A DNA stretch of 64,000 bases from Hyposmocoma kahamanoa (GCF_003589595.1 NW_020655601.1:28430-92429); one strand, 5' to 3'. Positions 10,151 to 21,489 are shown, counted from the stretch's first letter. Notes: generated from the letters alone by a model not told the origin. Made by a program: numbers and translations.

Positions 10151-10228
10151 GAACACCTTGTGAAAGAATTCGTCCAAGAAAGTACTATCACCTTACCTAT
10201 TTCTGCCGCCAAGCAGTAATGTGAGCAG
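10138..10228 (-). repeat. Family A repeat, 3' end fragment
   Basis: 'aattcgtccaagaaagtact' followed by 'cttacctatttctgccgcca' matches the end of family A in reverse orientation. Confidence 0.6.
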
Positions 10229-12114
10229 TATTGAGTTATGCATGCAAGCATGTAATAAAAGTGAGAAAAAGACGTTGCGCCGACACAAAAAACGCGATGT
10301 CGCTTTTTCACTCGTGGACACAATGTATTTTCTGACCGGCTCAAGCCGGTTTGGCGTTAATAAATATAGTAACACCCTGATCAAACCAATCTTCGAAATC
10401 CCATGCTCTTTGAGTACTAGAGTCACGAAATTAATTCCGGGGGTAGTGTTCCAGGACATTTCTGCCTCTAAATTAGTCCTAGCAGCAATCGAAACCGACA
10501 CCCTCTCATCGGTGAAATAGCGATTTATTAAATTCCTTTGACGACTTGATTAGTTGACTGATTCCCGGTTAAAGATAGGATCTGTCTCGCTGTAGGTATC
10601 GTAAAAGACGACTAGAGGACAAACATTAGAGGCCAGCTGTTCAGTGTTCGGGTACTTGCCTGCGTTAGCACTTTAGAAACTATAAGTCTAGGTAATGCAC
10701 AAAATAAAGCGGGTGATTTTTGGTTTCCAACACAGCGGTTTATTTTAATGGTATTTACAATTGCAAGCAACATAATATTATGCACTGAATGGATAAGTAA
10801 GCACATGAATTTTTTTTCGTATGTAATGAGGTAGGTATAGAATGGAAGAAGCGACGTGCTTTCAATGATCTACTGAGGAGGGGGCAAGCTGCAAGCGGCA
10901 GCGAGAGAGTGTGCGACTTGAGTGTCGTCACGATCGAATGCATTATCTCCACAGCGGACGGCCATTGTTGGACTCTGTTATGCCTCACGATAAGACCACT
11001 TGTCGACTGCGTTGGAAGAGTACGATTTGTACGTATGTTTTATACGTTAGTGGTTACTCTACAAGTGTATTATTAGAACACAGATTTATTATGATAAGCG
11101 TACCGTGGCGACTTTGACCTATAACTGTTATGGATCGATTGCCCTCGGAAAAAAACACACTAGCATCAAATTCAAAATCCAAAATATTTGTTTTTTTAAC
11201 AAATGAGTCAGCCGAGACCTTGGGACATGCAAAGGACCAGAAAGGTCTGTACAAAGGTCGAACATAAACAAAAAATTCTTCAATCTGAATACACGTCAAT
11301 CTAGGACAACAAAATAGGACAAAAATCTCGCATTCCAGACAGGTTCGTGTCAGATTGCAAGAATTTTTCTTTGTAGTCGTTCTGATCATCGATGCTGATA
11401 CCGCGTCGTCTAGTTTGGTATCACCCTTAAAATACCAAACACCGTCCTCTAAAATTAAATGGATCCATTCAGGCTTGTATACGATATAATTAAACAATTC
11501 ATTTCACAAAGCTATAGACTTTCAAACACAATACACGGTGAAATTGAAAACCGACGTACAAAGGCGAACAAACTGTGAAAGCGTGATATTATAATAAAAT
11601 TATTCCCACAATGTACTGAATTAAGAACCATAGCTTTATTTCTTTTGGGTGGATGAGAAAAAAATTGTTTTTCATAAACGAATAAACCGAAAATAAACGT
11701 GTTTGTTTGTTTTGAATAAACAAATGTTTCAGGCAATTACATGCACTAAATGAATATTGCAAGGGGTGCCTATGACAGGTGAAATGAAACGACAGCTGAA
11801 TAGTGGCCAAGAAATGGTTTTGGAAAGGTGGGACATTCTGCCAAGGGATGGGTAGACATTATTGTCCAAATTGCGAGTTTAGCTTGTTGACACTAATGTC
11901 AGATCACAAACAACGCGAAGCCTATTCCCCGTAGTGGTTGAAGCCGGACAGTGGAAAAAGATAATGAATGAACCTGCAGGTGAGTATTGGCTTAAATGGA
12001 AATATTTAGCCGAACTAACTGAATAACAATGCCACTTGGCTATCTTTGGTTTCAAGCAGTTTAGTGACTTAAACAGCTACATTAGGCCGGAAAAACAAAA
12101 TAACTAGCCGGAAA
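10229..12114. other. Unassigned region with two open frames
   Basis: Nothing here matches a family I know. The minus frame 11054-11497 (147 codons) is the longest non-TE-like open frame in the window: cysteine-containing, with no clear domain. Plus frame 10221-10520 (99 codons) overlaps frames on the other strand. No splice or promoter signal is convincing. Possible exon, old TE, or chance. Confidence 0.3.
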
Positions 12115-12300
12115 AAAAATTTTATGCAATGAATAGCGACATGTATAGCCAGGGCTGGTAGCTGTAAAAGTATCTAACTGGGTGACGAAATACTTACGAT
12201 TTCTCATAGATGGCGCTACGGCTATAAAGCCGTTGCAAAACCAAACACAAAGACTTGACAACAAAAACACATAGAAAAATTCGTGAGGTCCGCAGGTCGG
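12115..12300 (+). mobile_element. Family B repeat, body only
   Basis: 'gaatagcgacatgtatagcc', 'gctggtagctgtaaaag', 'ctcatagatggcgctacggc' and 'acacatagaaaaattcgtga' match the body of the 50820-51110 copy. The tRNA-like head is missing: the match stops at 'gtgaggtccgcaggtcgg'. Confidence 0.6.
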
Positions 12301-13069
12301 AAAAAAAATGTTTTTTTGCCTTACGCCGTTAATTCGTTTAAACAGCAACAAGGAAGACAAATAACAATAGGTACCTTCATGGCTCTCTTCGCCAAATGCA
12401 ATTAGCCCAGTGGTTTTAACAGGTTCTTTATTAGACCAATCTCTTCAAGTCGTTCCTAACAACTGACATAATCAGCTAAACAAAAGAACACGAAACCACA
12501 TTCTATCATTCAAATAACTAGAGAGACCTTTTCAGGCAAACCCTGATTCTGAAGTACAGTTAGTTGGTTTGTACAGTAATTTAAAATATTGCAAGGCTTT
12601 TTCTACTCCATTTAGTCGAGATCATTATGAATGATGTCCATTATTCAATATTTTGCTTATAATAATTCAGTAGAGTGACCAAGAATTACAAGACTTTCGG
12701 ACGGCTTGTCGATGGCTATTCTGGTTCACACTCTGTCCTGTGTAACAAATTCCGTATTTGATTTTCTAATCCGCGTATTGGTATTGACCCGGATTAATTT
12801 CGGTATCTCTGGTATTTGTAACAAAGGGAAATTAAAATTCGTATTTCTATGGAACTTTTAACAGTGTAGCCATTTATACCACTCAAACTCCAACATTTCA
12901 TAGGTACGCATATTACAATTGAACATAGAGTAAACTCTTGTTTGTAAATAAACGTTTGTATATATAATATTGTATCATTTACAATATTTATTTCAAATAT
13001 GATCTCCGTCGATGAACTTGACCGGCTACTGTTTATTTACATAAAAAACATATATTTTTAGGGATTCCT
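12301..13069. other. Unassigned AT-rich DNA
   Basis: No gene or repeat recognised. Confidence 0.35.
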
Positions 13070-13270
13070 TTTAACCGACTTGAAAAAAGGAGAAGGTTCT
13101 AAATTCGACTGTATTTTTTTTGTAGGTATGTTACGCGATAACTAATTTGTGAACTTTTTTGTTGGAAAGAGGGTATCTCAGTAGAGGTCCCATTTAAATT
13201 TGAAGAAAATATTCCTCATCTAAGGGCGGCAAAAGAGGGGATGAATGAGTTTTGAGGTCGGTTTTTTTAG
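13070..13270 (+). repeat. Interspersed repeat family 'G3' (aaccgacttgaaaaaaggag)
   Basis: Starts 'aaccgacttgaaaaaaggag', continues with 'taggtatgttacgcgataac' and 'ggtcccatttaaatttgaag', and stops near 'tgaggtcggttttttta'. Other copies: 13418, 21490 (-), 35282, 47228, 59815 (-). The minus copy at 59815-60245 starts with 'aaaaaaccgacctc' and ends 'ttttttgaagtcggtt', giving terminal inverted similarity. Probably a non-autonomous DNA element; class not established. Confidence 0.6.
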
Positions 13271-13417
13271 TACTCAGTGCTGAGATGATCAAAGGGTTGA
13301 CTTACGTGATGCATTTGTTCAGTATGATATTCTTCTCCCTTGAAGTAGCTGATGGTGACTAAATAGTCTAAGCTGCGAACCGGTCCAGTGATGTTGGCGC
13401 TTTTGATGAAATCTTCT

Positions 13418-13600
13418 CATTTTTAACCGATGTCAAAAAAAGGAGAAAGTTCTGAATTCGTCTTTATTTTTTATATATTATGTGATTACTTCGTCATTTG
13501 TGAACAGATTTCGATGTATCTTAGTAAAGTAGTGGTCTCTTTCGAATTTGAAGAAAATATTTGGCGATGAATTAGTTTATTGGATTTCATCCACTTTTCG
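13418..13600 (+). repeat. Family G3 repeat, second copy
   Basis: 'aaccgatgtcaaaaaaagga' then 'gatgtatcttagtaaagtag'. Truncated by the family A repeat at 13604. A tail of the same family ('tttttgaggtcggtttttaa') follows at about 13880-13900. Confidence 0.55.
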
Positions 13601-13603
13601 CTA

Positions 13604-13812
13604 ACAAGTTTTTTTTATAATATCAAATGACTGGACGAACAAGACGTGCACCTGATGGTAAGCGACACGCCTGTCCATGACAGTTGCAGTGCCATTCAAA
13701 CCTTTAAGTCGCAAAGATCTGAGGGGCACTGCCACTGCGCCTGTCACTATAAGTTGACAAGTCCCATGTGCCTGTAATTTCACCAGCACCCTTCCCTTTA
13801 AAACTGGAATAC
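13604..13812 (+). repeat. Family A repeat
   Basis: 'gactggacgaacaagacgtg' through 'ctgccactgcgcctgtcac' to 'cccttccctttaaaactgga'. It sits inside a family G3 copy, so it is the younger of the two. Confidence 0.65.
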
Positions 13813-14426
13813 AATCTCTCTACTACTAATAATTTTCATCAATTTCAATAAAACTTGGCAAATAGATGTAATTCCACCAATTTTTGAGGTCGGTTTTTAA
13901 TAAAAAGTTCCAATTTATTAATTATAATTCTAGTTTTATGTCTCTTTGTCAAAGATAATGATAATGGTTGATATTTTTCTACATCTTCTAATTAATCATT
14001 TTCTATAATTCAGGCAAAGAACGTTGAAATAATGTATGATTTTTTTTAATAAAAAATCAGCGTTACCGCTGCAAAATATGGCAACACCACGATGGTGTAA
14101 ATTACCATTACAGGCAGGTCCTAATTTCGCTGGCCATTAGCAAGGTATTATTGCTGTTTACAGAATATTTCTGCAAAATCATCCCCGGTTTGCTACCACC
14201 CTATGTATCTAGGGGCCACCTTAGTACCCCATGCAGCTACAGGTTGTTCAAAAAAATTCCAAAGTAAAAACTTTCAAAAAATCTACTTGTTAATTATGAT
14301 ATTTTTCTTAGTATCCTCTTATACCAAAGCTGCAATCACGACGCGTTTCCACCTTTTAATAACCTCGATCGTTCCAACGGTTTGCAATATGGGCGCTGGA
14401 TGAGGAGGTCCCGTTTCGATTTCCGG
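13813..14426. other. Unassigned AT-rich DNA
   Basis: G3 tail at about 13850-13900, otherwise nothing recognised. Confidence 0.35.
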
Positions 14427-14440
14427 TAGGACTAATTTGG

Positions 14441-14612
14441 GAAATTAACTTTTCCACATTGATTCTGGTTTGGGTGTTCTGGCAAGTGCCCTAGAGTGAA
14501 TTCTAATGCTCTGGTACTCATAGTACACGAAATAATAACTTTTCTAAACTGGTTCTGGGTTGGGTGTTCTGCGAAGTGCGCCAGAGTGAATTCCTTTGCT
14601 CTGTACTCATAC
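14441..14612. repeat. Two-unit tandem repeat, period about 89 bp
   Basis: Units at about 14441-14523 and 14530-14612 share 'gttctgg.ttgggtgttctg' and 'agagtgaattc..ttgctctg.tactcata'. Diverged direct duplication with no coding sense. Confidence 0.6.
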
Positions 14613-14759
14613 GATAGCCCCATCTTTCTACATTAGTTCTGATTATAGTGACCCTCCCTAACAACCCTTAGTGTACACGAGAAGGGAACTATAACCTGTG
14701 TGCGCACAGGAACCTTATAGATTCAGGTTCTGACCCCAGATCAGCCCACTGGTACATGG

Positions 14760-15260
14760 TACAAGGTACAAGGTTGCCACTGATCTCTGTCACTTGACTT
14801 TGTCCGGTTCTCGAGAGGCTAGTGCCCCGTGTGAGGCATCCCGGGTGCACGTACAGTACCCTCCCTATTTTTCAGACAGGTATCGGAGCTGTAGGCACGC
14901 TGACTTCCCGTTGCGCATTGCACGACTAGCGGTTGCCACCGCTAAGCCGTCGCCTCTGAGTCCACTACCAAATCTCCTCATTGGTGGCGGAGCTGTAAGC
15001 CACGCTCACTTCCCGACGCCGAAAAATGACGTCTCTCCAGTTCCCAATAACCTATGCGGCTGGAGGGACAGGAGGATATCTAGCTTATCCTCTACTATCT
15101 CTCCGGGCTAGTGCTGGTGATGCCAGTCGCAGTGTCCTGCGACAATGTCCGGACACAGCTTCCTAATTAAAGGGCAACTCACGTGTCCCGCGCGTCTCCT
15201 CGACTGCACGCCTAGCGGTTGCCACCGCTAAGCCGTCGACTCTAAGTCCACTCATAATAG
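14760..15260. repeat. GC-richer block with internal direct repeats
   Basis: 'ctagcggttgccaccgctaa' followed by 'gccgtcg.ctct.agtccact' appears at about 14927-14966 and 15210-15250. 'ggagctgtaggcacgctgacttcccg' at about 14885 recurs as a variant at about 14990. A 105-codon frame covers part of it but has no domain. Possibly part of a LINE 5' or 3' UTR. Confidence 0.45.
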
Positions 15261-16560
15261 GACAGAATTTTCTAGTTTGAGATCAGACATCAGACAACAG
15301 AATCCACTGGTGTTAATAAAATAAAGAAAAAACTTATAAGCTATTGTTAGTAGGGAATTATAAAATACATTACTTAAAATCTAAAATAAAAATAAAAAAG
15401 TGTTTATTTACGTTCACTTAAACCTAGTTTACAGCAAGTTTGCTGGGGAACTCCATTTAAGCAAAATAATTGCTTGTGCTAGGAGAAAAAATAGTAAAAT
15501 GTCATGTACTTTTCAGGTATCTCGCGCGGAATCATTGTCCGTACGAGATGCCTCAATACACGCTCTTTGTGGTCATCTGCCACAACCTTCAGGATGCCGG
15601 TGTTAGTATCCACGGAAGAAAAAACAATGGAAGTGCCGTAATCCTCGATTACGCCAAAACGCACACAAATGATAAACACTACGAAATCTTGATAATGATT
15701 GGTTGTAGCTTCTAATATAAAAAGATGTAACAAATTCTGGATTGTTAATATAATTTAAACTTTACCCAGTCGCCATATCGTTCAAAGTTCAATACCTTCA
15801 TTGCAAGTTATGACGTTTTAATTTTATATTGAAATTTTATTCAACGTGCTGCCATCTTGCGGCCAGCTGCTGGACTACGACAAACGATTAACATCTGAAT
15901 CAATTCGATAAACAGAAAATTGAAAATTTATTAAAATAAGGCTTACCGATAATATGAAATACAACTACGGGTAATACTTTTGGTGCGGCTAATATTTTTG
16001 CACTCCAAAACAGCACAATAAGACATTTTTGTAGGATTTTAGAGAATTTGCACGAAAGAATGGCACAACCATACCATACGAAGCGAAAATGGCGGACTAG
16101 ACTCAGATAGGTCTTTCGAGATCTATAGTTGGCACGCGTCAGACGCTAACTAACCACTTCTACTGTATTTATTGTTATTTGTTAGTACCCCCGGAGCCTT
16201 CTAACCAACGATGCTAAATTATTCAGCAAGACGGCATGAAAGCAATTCGTATGGGTTCAAGCAAACATCCTGGAAGTGCTGCAGTACCGGGGTAGACTCA
16301 ACAACATCCCGAATACGTTATTATATTGGACGCGCATTTAAACCCCAAGCCATCTTACCCATTTCAGCTTTGCAGTCTTCAGCAGTCTTCGAGCGTAGCG
16401 CAGTGTTCCGGAGTCTATTTATCACACTTAGTATGATCCGTTCTACCGCTCTTTAACAACCCTTGTGTTAGGGTTTTCGGTTTTACAGTTTTTATCACGC
16501 CAAGAATTAAATTTCATTACATGATGGCAACACAAATTTTTATGGTAACACCACTGAAAG
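15261..16560. other. Unassigned DNA
   Basis: Overlapping open frames of 68-84 codons at 15400-15733 on both strands give no recognisable domain. Remainder shows nothing. Confidence 0.3.
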
Positions 16561-16717
16561 ACCAATCAGGATGGTTGGATTGGTTGTTTACAATTGGTTG
16601 ACGCATTTGGCGGAAACCAATCAGCAAGTCCTAGTCACGGATGACCAATCGGATTGATCTAGTTGGTCGTTTACAATTGGTCGGTTCATTTGGCGGGAAC
16701 CAATCACAAGTAACTGG
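16561..16717. repeat. Two-unit tandem repeat, period 83 bp
   Basis: Both units begin 'accaatc' (16561 and 16644) and share 'tttacaattggt.g..gcatttggcgg.aaccaatca'. This duplication lies just upstream of the R1-clade insertion and predates or is independent of it. Confidence 0.6.
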
Positions 16718-16751
16718 TTTACCGCCGTCGCAAGCGAGGGCGGTTGGTGGG

Positions 16752-17746
16752 GGTTGGTCTGCGCTGCCGCATGCGTCCTCGCCGGTACTCCGCCGTGGGA
16801 CCTCGAAGCAGAGGTCCTGGCGGCGGTTCGCACCTACCGGCGGGGAATGGGGGACCGAGGCGAGCGACCCGCTCCCCAAGAGGTGGAGCGGGAGCGCCGC
16901 CTCGCGGCGCAGCGCATGCGGGACCGGTGGAAAGAGGGCTTGGCGGATCCCCCCTATGGCGCTCGTACCATAGAGGCGATCCGCCCTGTCCTCGTAGAGT
17001 GGGTAAACCGGTCCCACGGGCCACTGTCGTTCCACCTTGTGCAGGTGCTGACCGGGCACGGCTGCTTCGGTCACTACCTGCACAAGGTGGCGAGGAGGGA
17101 ACCGTCCCCGTCGTGCCACGAATGCGGCGCTGCGGATGACACCGCGCAGCACACCCTAGAGGTGTGTAACCGGTGGGATGAGCAGCGCCGCACTCTGACG
17201 GGGACTGTAGGGCAGGACCTCTCGCTGCCGAGCGTGGTTGCCGCCATGCTCGAAAGCGAGGAGTCCTGGGAGGCGGTGGCCTCCTTTTGCGCAGAGGTTA
17301 TGTCGCAAAAGGAGGCCGCGGAGCGGGTGCGCGAGGACGCGGCGGACGCACACCCGCTCCGGCGCAGACGTACGGGGAGAAGGCGAAGGCAGTTCGCTGC
17401 TCGCCTGATCCCCTAGTGAGACCAGCGGGCTCTGGACAGGGACTCCGGAGCCTGCACTGCACAGCCTCACTCGTCTGGGGGGCGGGTCGGAGGACAACCG
17501 ACTCGCCCCTCCATTGGCGCGGGAGCCCTGGCGTAAGCTAGCGTAAGCTGGCGTAGGCCGGGCGGCGTCGTGGTGAATGTTCACTGATCCCACGGCGCCG
17601 ACTCAACCGGCGAGAGGGAAACCCGGGGGGGTTTTAGTGGGGTAGTCCCTCCAGTGTGGAGGCACACTCCCCACATACCTGCTGAGCCCGGGGGCGCGGG
17701 GGACCCAAAAAAATTTCCCCCCCCGTCAAAAAAAAAAAAAAAAAAA
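16752..17746 (+). mobile_element. 5'-truncated R1-clade LINE with poly(A) tail
   Basis: A sharply GC-rich block inside AT-rich DNA. It holds the last part of an R1-type polymerase frame, a 3' UTR with 'gggggggttttagtgggg' and 'actccccacatacctgctga', and an uninterrupted A tract at 17728-17746. Perfect 14-bp duplications flank it. This is the signature of target-primed reverse transcription with 5' truncation. The base composition contrast and open frame suggest a fairly recent insertion. Confidence 0.85.
16754..17416 (+). pseudogene. R1-clade LINE polymerase, C-terminal 220 residues
   Basis: The frame is open from the truncation point to a TAG at 17414-17416. It begins inside the protein (VCAAACVLAGTPPWDLEAEV; the A-G-x-x-P-W-x-L-x-A-E motif is typical of R1/TRAS-like elements). 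It then shows LTGHGCFGHYLHKVARREP and a C-terminal zinc-knuckle-like C-X2-C-X8-H-X4-C at residues 121, 124, 133 and 138 (SPSCHECGAADDTAQHTLEV, C). The C-terminal CCHC is a known R1-clade feature thought to aid RNA or target binding. No ATG start belongs to it; the endonuclease and RT catalytic core are absent by 5' truncation. No internal stops. Cannot be mobile by itself. Confidence 0.85.
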
Positions 17747-17760
17747 GGGCGGTTGGTGGG

Positions 17761-18396
17761 AATCTTGACCGGTGAGGTTTGGTCTTGTGTGAGGAGTCAT
17801 TGGGTGTAAAACTGTGAAAAGAAGTTAATTAAAATATTCCAGTACTTCGCTTATAAGTTTTTAACTTGTCCTATTTCTGGCCCTTTAATGGATTCTATAC
17901 TTGGCCTTTTATGTTTATTAATAAACGGTGATTTGGATAGATCTCAAATGAAGCGTAGTGATAATGAATATACAATCATTGATGTGCACTCAAGCGTATT
18001 TATAAAAAATACAGTTGCCTTAAGTACGCGACCTTAATACTGCCGTCAGCTACTAAGACGCGGTTAAGCGATAAAAGAATTTTTTGATATGTCATAAAAA
18101 ACCATAAGCCAGTTTTAGAATATTGAAAAAGTTTAATGACATTCCAGCTATGCATCGTTAGGATAAGGTTCGATAAGTTGAACACGTTAACTAATTTTAA
18201 AAGAGAATTTTGTGCTTTTTTTTCTAATTAAAACGTATATTTGACCATTTCTCACTTAGCTGTGGTCATCAAGCTTTTTAGTGCCGCGACTGTGGATTTT
18301 TGCCTATAACGAAAAGGCGATGCAAAAAACTTATTTTCCCGTCAAAAAGGCGCCTTGGCGATATTTAAACACAGGATTTATTTGCAAATAAGATAC
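17761..18396. other. Unassigned AT-rich DNA
   Basis: Nothing recognised. Confidence 0.35.
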
Positions 18397-19340
18397 TAAA
18401 TTCAAATTCAAATTCAAAATAATCTTTATTTCATAGGTAAGCATTATTACACTTGAAATCGTCACAATGGTTAAACTCTACCGCTCATTCGTAAGGCAGA
18501 TTCCTTCCGTTGCTCTTTGTAAATAACATTTACAATATTTTTTTTTTATTTGAAACATCAGAGATCGAGACTACCTCCATAAGCTAAACGGGTACTACCA
18601 CGGATTTTTGTCATCCAAGTACGCAGAAGTTGTATAATAACTTTTAGTATAAAGTTTTTGTTTCACTATAGTTTTAAAGCTTGTGAAAGGCAAATTTTGT
18701 ATATCAACCGGAATCTTGTTATAGAAGCGTATACATTGCCCCTTAAATGATTTTTGACTTTGTGAAGACGACTATCAAGAAAAGCTAGTTTATTTTTATT
18801 CCTCGTATTAATGTTATGTTTGTCACTATTTTTCATAAAGAAATTACTATTCCTTTTAATGTAAATTACATTTTCATAAATGTACTGTGAGACTAGTGTA
18901 AGAATGTTAATTTCCTTAAACTTATCTCTCAAAGATACTTTGGGGCCCAGATTGTTAATTGCCCTAACTGCACGTTTCTGCAGGATGAAGATTCTATTGA
19001 TATCGGCGGCATTACCCCAAAGCAAAATGCCGTATGTCATTAGACTGTGAAAGTAGCTGAAGTAAACCAATCTAGCGGTTTCGACGTCTGAAAGTTTCCT
19101 ATTTTTTTAATCGCGTACACTGCAGAGCCGAGCCGTTTTGATAACTTACTTATATGGGGACCCCATTGCAATTTAGCATCTAACGTTATACCTAGAAATA
19201 CAACTGTACCCACAAGATTCAATCTTTCGTTTCTAACTACAATGTTTGTAACCGTCTCTCAAACATTGGGTAATGTAAATTTCACACAATTTGTTTTTTT
19301 CTCATTCTCTAGTTCACTTCATTTCACTGGTTAACTTATT
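18397..19340 (-). mobile_element. 5'-truncated LINE, family L1-like 'caaattcaaattcaaaat' tail
   Basis: Minus-strand RT fragment (below), then a 3' UTR with AATAAAGATT and a terminal TTTGAATTTGAATTTGA simple tail at 18397-18420. Related tails: 37465-37815 (-) and RT piece 62120-62280 (+). The label is descriptive only and does not mean mammalian L1. Confidence 0.7.
18666..19222 (-). pseudogene. LINE RT C-terminal domain with one frameshift
   Basis: Frame 1 (19222-19040) reads VVFLGITLDAKLQWGPHISK then LSKRLGSAVYAIKKI. After a frameshift around 19060-19090, frame 2 (19070-18666) gives VYFSYFHSLMTYGILLWGNA, then ILQKRAVRAINNLGPKVSLR and DKFKEINILTLVSQYIYENV. The motifs F-L-G-I-x-L-D, Y-F-x-x-F-x-S-x-M-x-Y-G-I-x-x-W-G and Q-K-R-A-V-R-x-I are the standard post-catalytic region of jockey/CR1-like LINE polymerases. 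The F/Y-x-D-D catalytic site lies upstream and is absent. Confidence 0.8.
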
Positions 19341-19437
19341 CTTATGAAATAACTATAGTTTTTAAATTGATTTTCTATATTTTGAGCCGCCCGTCGCGAC
19401 ACGAAAGTTTGATTTGATAAACAAATTTCGTTAATGC

Positions 19438-19705
19438 CAAGAGTTCGTCCAGAGAAGTGTCTCTTAACCTGCTTCTGCCGCCAAACAGTAATGTGGGAAT
19501 GACTGCGTTCCGGTTCTGAAGGGCAAGGGTGCTGGTGACATTACAAGCACAATAGACTAACCAACTTATGTCTCAGGGTGACCGGCGCAAAAGCAGTGCC
19601 CCTGAGAACTTTGTGATTTAAAGCTCTGAGTATACTGCAACTGTTATTGACAGGCGTGTCGCTTACTACAAGGTGCACGACTTGTTTGTTTCGTCACTTG
19701 ATAAC
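19438..19705 (-). repeat. Family A repeat, near full length
   Basis: Reverse orientation from 'gagttcgtccagagaagtgt' through 'tatgtctcagggtgaccggc' to 'cacgacttgtttgtttcgtc'. Confidence 0.65.
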
Positions 19706-20079
19706 ACTAGATAACTCATTTTACGAAACCTTATACTTATTGAATTATGCCTCGGACCCCTCGATATGCTAATTTAGAACCAGATGTAACTGATAATACG
19801 TATTGTTGAAGACAACACTAAAGATGAGATAAACTTAATTTGAATTTCAATCTGTAGACAAGACTATCGCCACGCAGCACTATAGTCGGATTTTTAATTA
19901 AAGATAACAAACTGACGGTTACTAACCTCCTATTTGAAAGAACACTGTTTATTACACAAGCACAGATACGCATATAAACAAAACAACAGAGGAACAATAA
20001 TAATAATAAGGCGATTTCGATACGACACGTATTCTTCGCCGGTTTTTGAACCTTAGTCCCTGACTCGGGCCGACTGTGC
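19706..20079. other. Unassigned AT-rich DNA
   Basis: Nothing recognised. Confidence 0.35.
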
Positions 20080-20172
20080 CATTGCCGGGAAATACCGTCT
20101 CTCCCATTTAAAAATTCAAAATTAATCTTTTAGGCCTTGGGACAGGCGAGACTCTAAAATAGACATAATAAT
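20080..20172 (-). repeat. Short repeat, shared with 51838-51925
   Basis: The minus strand reads 'ctattttagagtctcgcctg', 'tcccaaggcctaaaag' and 'aaatgggagagacggtattt', matching the plus strand at 51838-51925. Probably a LINE 3' UTR piece. Confidence 0.55.
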
Positions 20173-20640
20173 AAACATAATAGATATTACAATGATTATA
20201 ATAATAAAAGAATTAAAAAAGAATAATTAAAACAATAATAATGCAGTACCTAATTCACCGTCATGCGTGTCGCGTCTGGTGCAATCGGGACTTGCTCAGC
20301 TTTACCCACAAAAGGCTTTTTTTAAACTCGACAATAAATAAATAAGCATATAGGGAATAATAATAATATTTGGTGTTCTATCTCCTACCGGAAGTCGGCT
20401 ATCGCTATAGCAACTTGAGCCTTCCGTCTCATGGTCCTTTCTGCCTTTCAGCGTACGGATGTAATCTTGGGAAGCATTCACGGTACTTGTTCGGAGTTCT
20501 TTCCCGTGAAGCACATCTTCGCTTCCTGCAAATTCTGTTTTATTGTCGATTTTAGTTACACTTCTTTTGAAGCGTGCATTCACCACACGCCTAAGTCTAG
20601 TACGGTTCACTGTATAAGATTATAATTATCTACAAGTCCA
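20173..20640. other. Unassigned; weak minus-strand frame
   Basis: Minus frame 20302-20610 (102 codons) shows no domain I recognise. Confidence 0.3.
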
Positions 20641-20649
20641 TATTTACTT

Positions 20650-20819
20650 ATTTTTTTATTTAGTCCGAAGTGTGGAGGGGCTCGTGATCTGTAATACGAG
20701 TCTCCTAGTATGGGCGCCAGTCTCTACACAGACTTATGATGTATTAATATTTAGTAAATACACTACTGCAATATATTCTAACACCTTGTGAGAGAAAATA
20801 AAGATTTAATAATAATAAA
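20650..20819 (+). repeat. Probable LINE 3' UTR end with (TAA)n tail
   Basis: 'gtgagagaaaataaagattt' carries AATAAAG followed by 'aataataataaa' and then abuts the mariner fragment at 20820. It looks like a 3' terminus that landed in or next to the mariner copy. Confidence 0.4.
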
Positions 20820-21214
20820 TGTCTGTTTTCATCGCACGGCGCACAGCTTCGATGTTTTTGTTGTTCACAGCAGTTCACACGACCGCGTTTAAATTCTTCA
20901 AACCAGCTATAAATAGTCACCTTGCATGGTGCTTCATCGCGAAAAGCAGTTTGAACCGAGCGAAGCTCCCCTGAGCTGTTAAATTACACTTAACGTCGTA
21001 GAAAATCATACTACGAAAATTTTCACGAATTAAATCCATGGTGATGTAGACAACCAATTTCTAAAATGACGCCACAATGTAAAAACAAGTGACAGTCAGA
21101 TGAAACAAACTGTATTCTACAGCCAAAAAGTTCCATTTTCAAATGTTGTAATTACTTTTTAAATATTGTTTATGTAAATGGCCAGTTCCGGAAACTTATA
21201 GTGCGCCCTATGTA
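20820..21214 (-). pseudogene. Mariner transposase, 5' third with terminal repeat
   Basis: The minus strand starts at a TA and terminal repeat (21185-21214, 'gtttccggaactgg' on that strand), then an ATG opening MDLIRENFRSMIFYDVKCNL, and continues into T-A-V-N-N-K-N-I-E-A-V-R-R-A-M-K-T-D at 20820, where it is cut off. It needs a frameshift in the first half. This is the N-terminal DNA-binding part of a mariner (Tc1/mariner superfamily) cut-and-paste transposase. Catalytic D residues and the 3' terminal repeat are missing. Confidence 0.75.
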
Positions 21215-21261
21215 CCTGTTTTTATACTGTTGGCCTTATTGTATATATTTTTATACCTATT

Positions 21262-21475
21262 TTTTTTTATAAAAAATAATTGCGCATTTGACCTCCATTA
21301 CACCTGATGGAAAGTGACGACGAGGTCGACGATGGAGCATGCACACCTAAATAATGTCTATTCACTCTCGTCTTGAAAAGACTGCGGGCAGGGGAATTCC
21401 ACTCTGTAGCCATTCGCCATATGTATAGGGAAGCGTAACGGTTCTAAAGTAATAGATTTCGTAGACTTTCCTTAC
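21262..21475 (-). repeat. Tail of LINE family E (3' end)
   Basis: The minus strand has 'aatggctacagagtggaatt' (remnant of the A-x-E-W-N-x-L-P tail), 'ttcaagacgagagtgaatag' and 'caggtgtaatggaggtcaaa', the 3' end seen in the copy at 48300-48890. Confidence 0.6.
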
Positions 21476-21489
21476 CCGTGAAGTTGTGG

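Larger units (their letters stand above)
16738..17760. repeat. 14-bp target-site duplication of R1-clade insertion
   Basis: gggcggttggtggg is present at 16738-16751 and at 17747-17760, the second copy abutting the poly(A) tail. Confidence 0.85.

Noticed and set aside
10193..10520. 99-102 residue frames on both strands
   Set aside because: Mutually overlapping, no recognised domain; kept only as unassigned.
16631..17593. Long minus-strand and alternate-frame open frames in the GC-rich block
   Set aside because: GC-rich DNA has few stops; the plus frame 16754-17416 carries the R1-clade motifs, so the others are shadows.
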